In this document: positions 61,459 to 64,000 of the stretch, one piece after another
How the letters are laid out: every line of letters starts with the position of its first letter
Position numbering within the stretch: position 1 is the stretch's first letter
Origin: DYFT01 sp041695085
Lineage (GTDB): Bacteria; Bacteroidota; Ignavibacteria; UBA10030
Assembly (NCBI GenBank): GCA_041695085.1
Contig: JBGFRO010000041.1
Span: 62,001 to 126,000, forward strand
Direction: 5' to 3'
Length of the DNA: 64,000 bases
Notes under the pieces: generated by a model
Told to the model about the DNA's origin: nothing
The model's input: the letters and a program-made list of their open reading frames with translations, nothing else
The model's database searches: none
Program-made: the position numbers and the translations under genes

Positions 61459-64000
61459 TGTGAAGAAGACTTGAGCCGTCGCAATGTCTTAAGAAGAAAT
61501 GCGCGATTCTCTTTCTGAAATCGTCGAACAAGTTCTTTCAACCGCTTCGCCGATCCCAATCCCAAACCTGCAGCAATTGCCTGAGCGCGCAGCGAATCGG
61601 CAGGAACCACAAACTCGTTGGACTCGGCATTGATGCGGATCAACGTCTCGAGCGACCGAAACACCGTCAGCCGCCTTCGAAGATCCCGAACCTCCGCTTG
61701 GGTGAGAAGTCGGAGACGGTTGAACTCGTCGAGCTGTTCAAAACTATTCGGCGGGAATTCATCCGCGCCGCGAGCGCATTTCCACAACGCTATGGATTGA
61801 AGGGCGAACTCGATGTCGATGAGCCCTCCACGCGAAGTCTTCAGATTCGACCGGGTCCGCTCGCCGCTCCGTTCCTTCTCTATCTTCTTTTTCATCTGAC
61901 GAATTTCACGCGTCCAGCCATCTGGTAAGCCTCTCCGGACGATTTCGTCTCGAAACATTTGAAGTATGCGTCGGCCAAATCCTGAATCACCGCCGACCAT
62001 GCGGGCTTTTTGGAGCGATTGAAGTTCCCACAACGATGCTCGTGATCGAAGGTAGTCTCTATAATAGATGAAATCTGTCGCCAGAGGTGAACTCTTGCCT
62101 TCGGGCCGGAGACGGAAATCGACTTCGTACACTCCGCCTACCTGATCGATAAATCTCTGAACCGCTCTGTTCGACCGTTTGGCAGATTCATCCCCCCTTC
62201 CTTCATACACGAAGATCAGATCAAGATCGGAACCAATGGTTATTTCCCTTCCCCCGAACTTACCGAGGGCCACGAACGCAAAAAGAACACCTTTTTGAGT
62301 AAGACCCACCTCCTCATCGATTGATTCTCCTGATCGCTTCACGACATATTCGGCCAAAGATGAAAGATTCGCGAGCATCGTTGGCAGGTCGTCCAATCCC
62401 ATCAACCAGCGCAGAATGTATTTGAATTCGTTATACTTTCGTAATCGAAGAAGATCGTTCTCTTGAAAGAATTCCCATCCACGCGGCGGAGCGAGAACTT
62501 CCTCGGTTCGACCAACAAGCGTCTCAAAAAGAAGGGGCTCCTGCGCAAGAAGTTCCGACAATTTCGACGATCGAGAACAGATCACAATCAATAACTCCAG
62601 CAGTTTGGCGTGCCGGACCGATTGGGCAAGTGTTCTTCTGATCGGTGTGGAGGTGGCAAGATGAAGAAAGTTACGCACAGCCCAATCGCCGGCACCAAAC
62701 TGTCGGCAGAGCTCAACAAAAGAACGGAGTCGCTTCGAAACACGGAGCTCTTCAAGCTCCCGTGCGATCGAGACGAGTGCCTCTGCGGTCTGCTCCGGTT
62801 CTTTGAAACCCAGACGACGTAGGGCAGGAGGAGAGAGCAGTTGTTCTGTCGATTCAACAGATACGTCTTTTTTGTCCCCTCGATCCGAACCACCGTGGAA
62901 CAATACATCAAAGAGTTGCCGCACTCCACACCGATGTTTTTGCAGCGTCCGTTCGAATGTCTTGGCGGAACTGAATCCGAGCTGGCGCGCAAGCACGGCT
63001 TTCTCCTCTGCCGATTCCGGCAACGAGTGTTTTTGAAGACCGTGAAGGAGCTGCAGTCGGTCTTCTACGGTGCGAAGAAACCTGTATGCTGAAGCAAGCA
63101 ACCGATCCTCCTCGTCGTTGAGGATTCCTGCAGCGGCGAGCGTCGAGATGCCGGACAGCGTTGATTGCTGACGGAGTTCGTGACGCGATCCGGCGTGAGC
63201 CATCTGAAGCGCCTGAACGATGAATTCTATGTCACGAATCCCCCCACTCCCCAGCTTTACGTTCTCTTCCCCGCGGAGATAATCTTCAATCTTTGCCTTG
63301 ATGCGCGCGATTTCTTCGAAGGGACTTCCCATCAGACTTTTCGGATAGATGAAGGGCTCCAGAGTACGGAGCCAACGCTCCCCCACTTCTTCATTACCCG
63401 CAACGATGCGTGCTTTGAGGAGCATTTGTCGCTCCCACAGCTCTCCCCGCGTTTCGTAGTAGGAAAGATATCCGCTAATCGGGAGCGCGAGCGGACCGGA
63501 TTTTCCCTCCGGCCGCAATCTCATATCGACCCTGTACAAATGCCCCTCATTCGTGTGCTCACTGAGTCTTCTTATCACAAATTCCGCCAACCGGTTATAG
63601 TACTCAAACGATGAACCGATCCTTCCAAAGTTCGTGCTCCACTCTTCATCGCGATCGTAGACAAACATGAGGTCGATATCGGAACTGAAATTCAACTCTC
63701 CACCTCCTAATTTTCCCAATCCGATGACTGTGAATTCACCGCGTCGTTCAATTCCAACGGTTTCGTAAAAGTATCGCTCACCCAGCTCCAGAACCGTCCC
63801 AACGATAACGTCTGCCAGCGCAGCCAACTCGGACGACGTCTGCTGCACGTTTGCCTCTCCTAGAATCGCCCTCGTGCCGATGCGAAGCAATTCCCGCCGC
63901 TGAAGCCGCTTCAGACTGTCAAGTTTCCGTTCCAGGCGTTGAAACACTATTACGGCATCCAGAGCATCACGAGTCAATTCTTCTTTCGATTTCGCCCTTC
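61455..64000 (-). CDS. glnE: glutamine synthetase adenylyltransferase/adenylyl-removing enzyme, N-terminus beyond window
   Basis: The frame is open to the window edge, so the start is outside (about 848 residues seen; the family has roughly 950). Two nucleotidyltransferase centres are visible: GLGKLGGGELNFSSDIDLMF (deadenylation half) and ALGKFGGREITIGSDLDLIF (adenylylation half), each followed by RLRPEGKSGPLA or RLRPEGKSSPLA. It switches glutamine synthetase activity with nitrogen status. The TTG at 63977 is not the real start. Confidence 0.95.
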   Translation of the reverse strand, partial: RAKSKEELTRDALDAVIVFQRLERKLDSLKRLQRRELLRIGTRAILGEANVQQTSSELAALADVIVGTVLELGERYFYETVGIERRGEFTVIGLGKLGGGELNFSSDIDLMFVYDRDEEWSTNFGRIGSSFEYYNRLAEFVIRRLSEHTNEGHLYRVDMRLRPEGKSGPLALPISGYLSYYETRGELWERQMLLKARIVAGNEEVGERWLRTLEPFIYPKSLMGSPFEEIARIKAKIEDYLRGEENVKLGSGGIRDIEFIVQALQMAHAGSRHELRQQSTLSGISTLAAAGILNDEEDRLLASAYRFLRTVEDRLQLLHGLQKHSLPESAEEKAVLARQLGFSSAKTFERTLQKHRCGVRQLFDVLFHGGSDRGDKKDVSVESTEQLLSPPALRRLGFKEPEQTAEALVSIARELEELRVSKRLRSFVELCRQFGAGDWAVRNFLHLATSTPIRRTLAQSVRHAKLLELLIVICSRSSKLSELLAQEPLLFETLVGRTEEVLAPPRGWEFFQENDLLRLRKYNEFKYILRWLMGLDDLPTMLANLSSLAEYVVKRSGESIDEEVGLTQKGVLFAFVALGKFGGREITIGSDLDLIFVYEGRGDESAKRSNRAVQRFIDQVGGVYEVDFRLRPEGKSSPLATDFIYYRDYLRSRASLWELQSLQKARMVGGDSGFGRRILQMFRDEIVRRGLPDGWTREIRQMKKKIEKERSGERTRSNLKTSRGGLIDIEFALQSIALWKCARGADEFPPNSFEQLDEFNRLRLLTQAEVRDLRRRLTVFRSLETLIRINAESNEFVVPADSLRAQAIAAGLGLGSAKRLKELVRRFQKENRAFLLKTLRRLKSSSQ

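Overview
The window is one chromosomal segment of about 64 kb from a Gram-negative bacterium, with nearly all genes on the minus strand. GWxTD-domain, PorV-like and type IX secretion (T9SS)-sorted proteins, a TonB receptor with a carboxypeptidase-regulatory-like domain and a DUF2723 membrane protein place it in the Bacteroidota-Chlorobiota-Ignavibacteriota group. Ordinary Shine-Dalgarno sites and TTGACA/TATATT-type promoters argue against class Bacteroidia and suit an Ignavibacteria- or Kapabacteria-like lineage. This placement is inferred from gene content only.

Layout. 1-1440: a cobalamin riboswitch with an intrinsic terminator precedes one open frame that joins a DUF6580-type membrane domain to a TonB-dependent receptor, cut by the window edge. 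1520-8873: gamma-glutamyltransferase, SSB, then a secreted trio (PIG-L-like protein without its metal ligands, GWxTD protein, NHL propeller). 8874-9760: decayed accessory DNA with an intact HicB, a broken hicA and a GxxExxY fragment. 9990-18860: an outer-membrane/secretion cluster (FN3-like lipoprotein, TonB receptor, large T9SS cargo, PorV-like barrel) whose two inter-gene gaps each hold a copy of an ERIC-like palindromic repeat. 18920-19460: a cluster of repeats, including an element with terminal inverted repeats and a 7-bp target duplication inserted into another repeat. 19656-22648 (plus strand): seven-haem TPR lipoprotein and mono-haem lipoprotein. 22804-25794: serA and a class V aminotransferase.

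26044-59279 (minus strand) is a nearly continuous information-processing super-cluster. In transcription order: tRNA-Thr, Tyr, Gly, Thr, rpmG, tRNA-Trp, secE, nusG, rplKAJL, rpoBC, rpsLG, fusA, tuf, the S10, spc and alpha ribosomal operons with secY, map and infA, then rpoA, rplQ and engB. A consensus promoter restarts transcription before rpsL, and a dispersed repeat lies between rpoC and that promoter. Many of these genes begin with TTG or GTG.

59575-64000: glnE (partial) overlaps a DUF2723 membrane protein gene by 4 nt. No rRNA, CRISPR array, prophage or transposase gene was seen. The most unusual items are the riboswitch-controlled membrane-domain/TonB-receptor fusion, the ERIC-like repeat family in operon gaps, the nested repeat insertion and the PIG-L pseudoenzyme.
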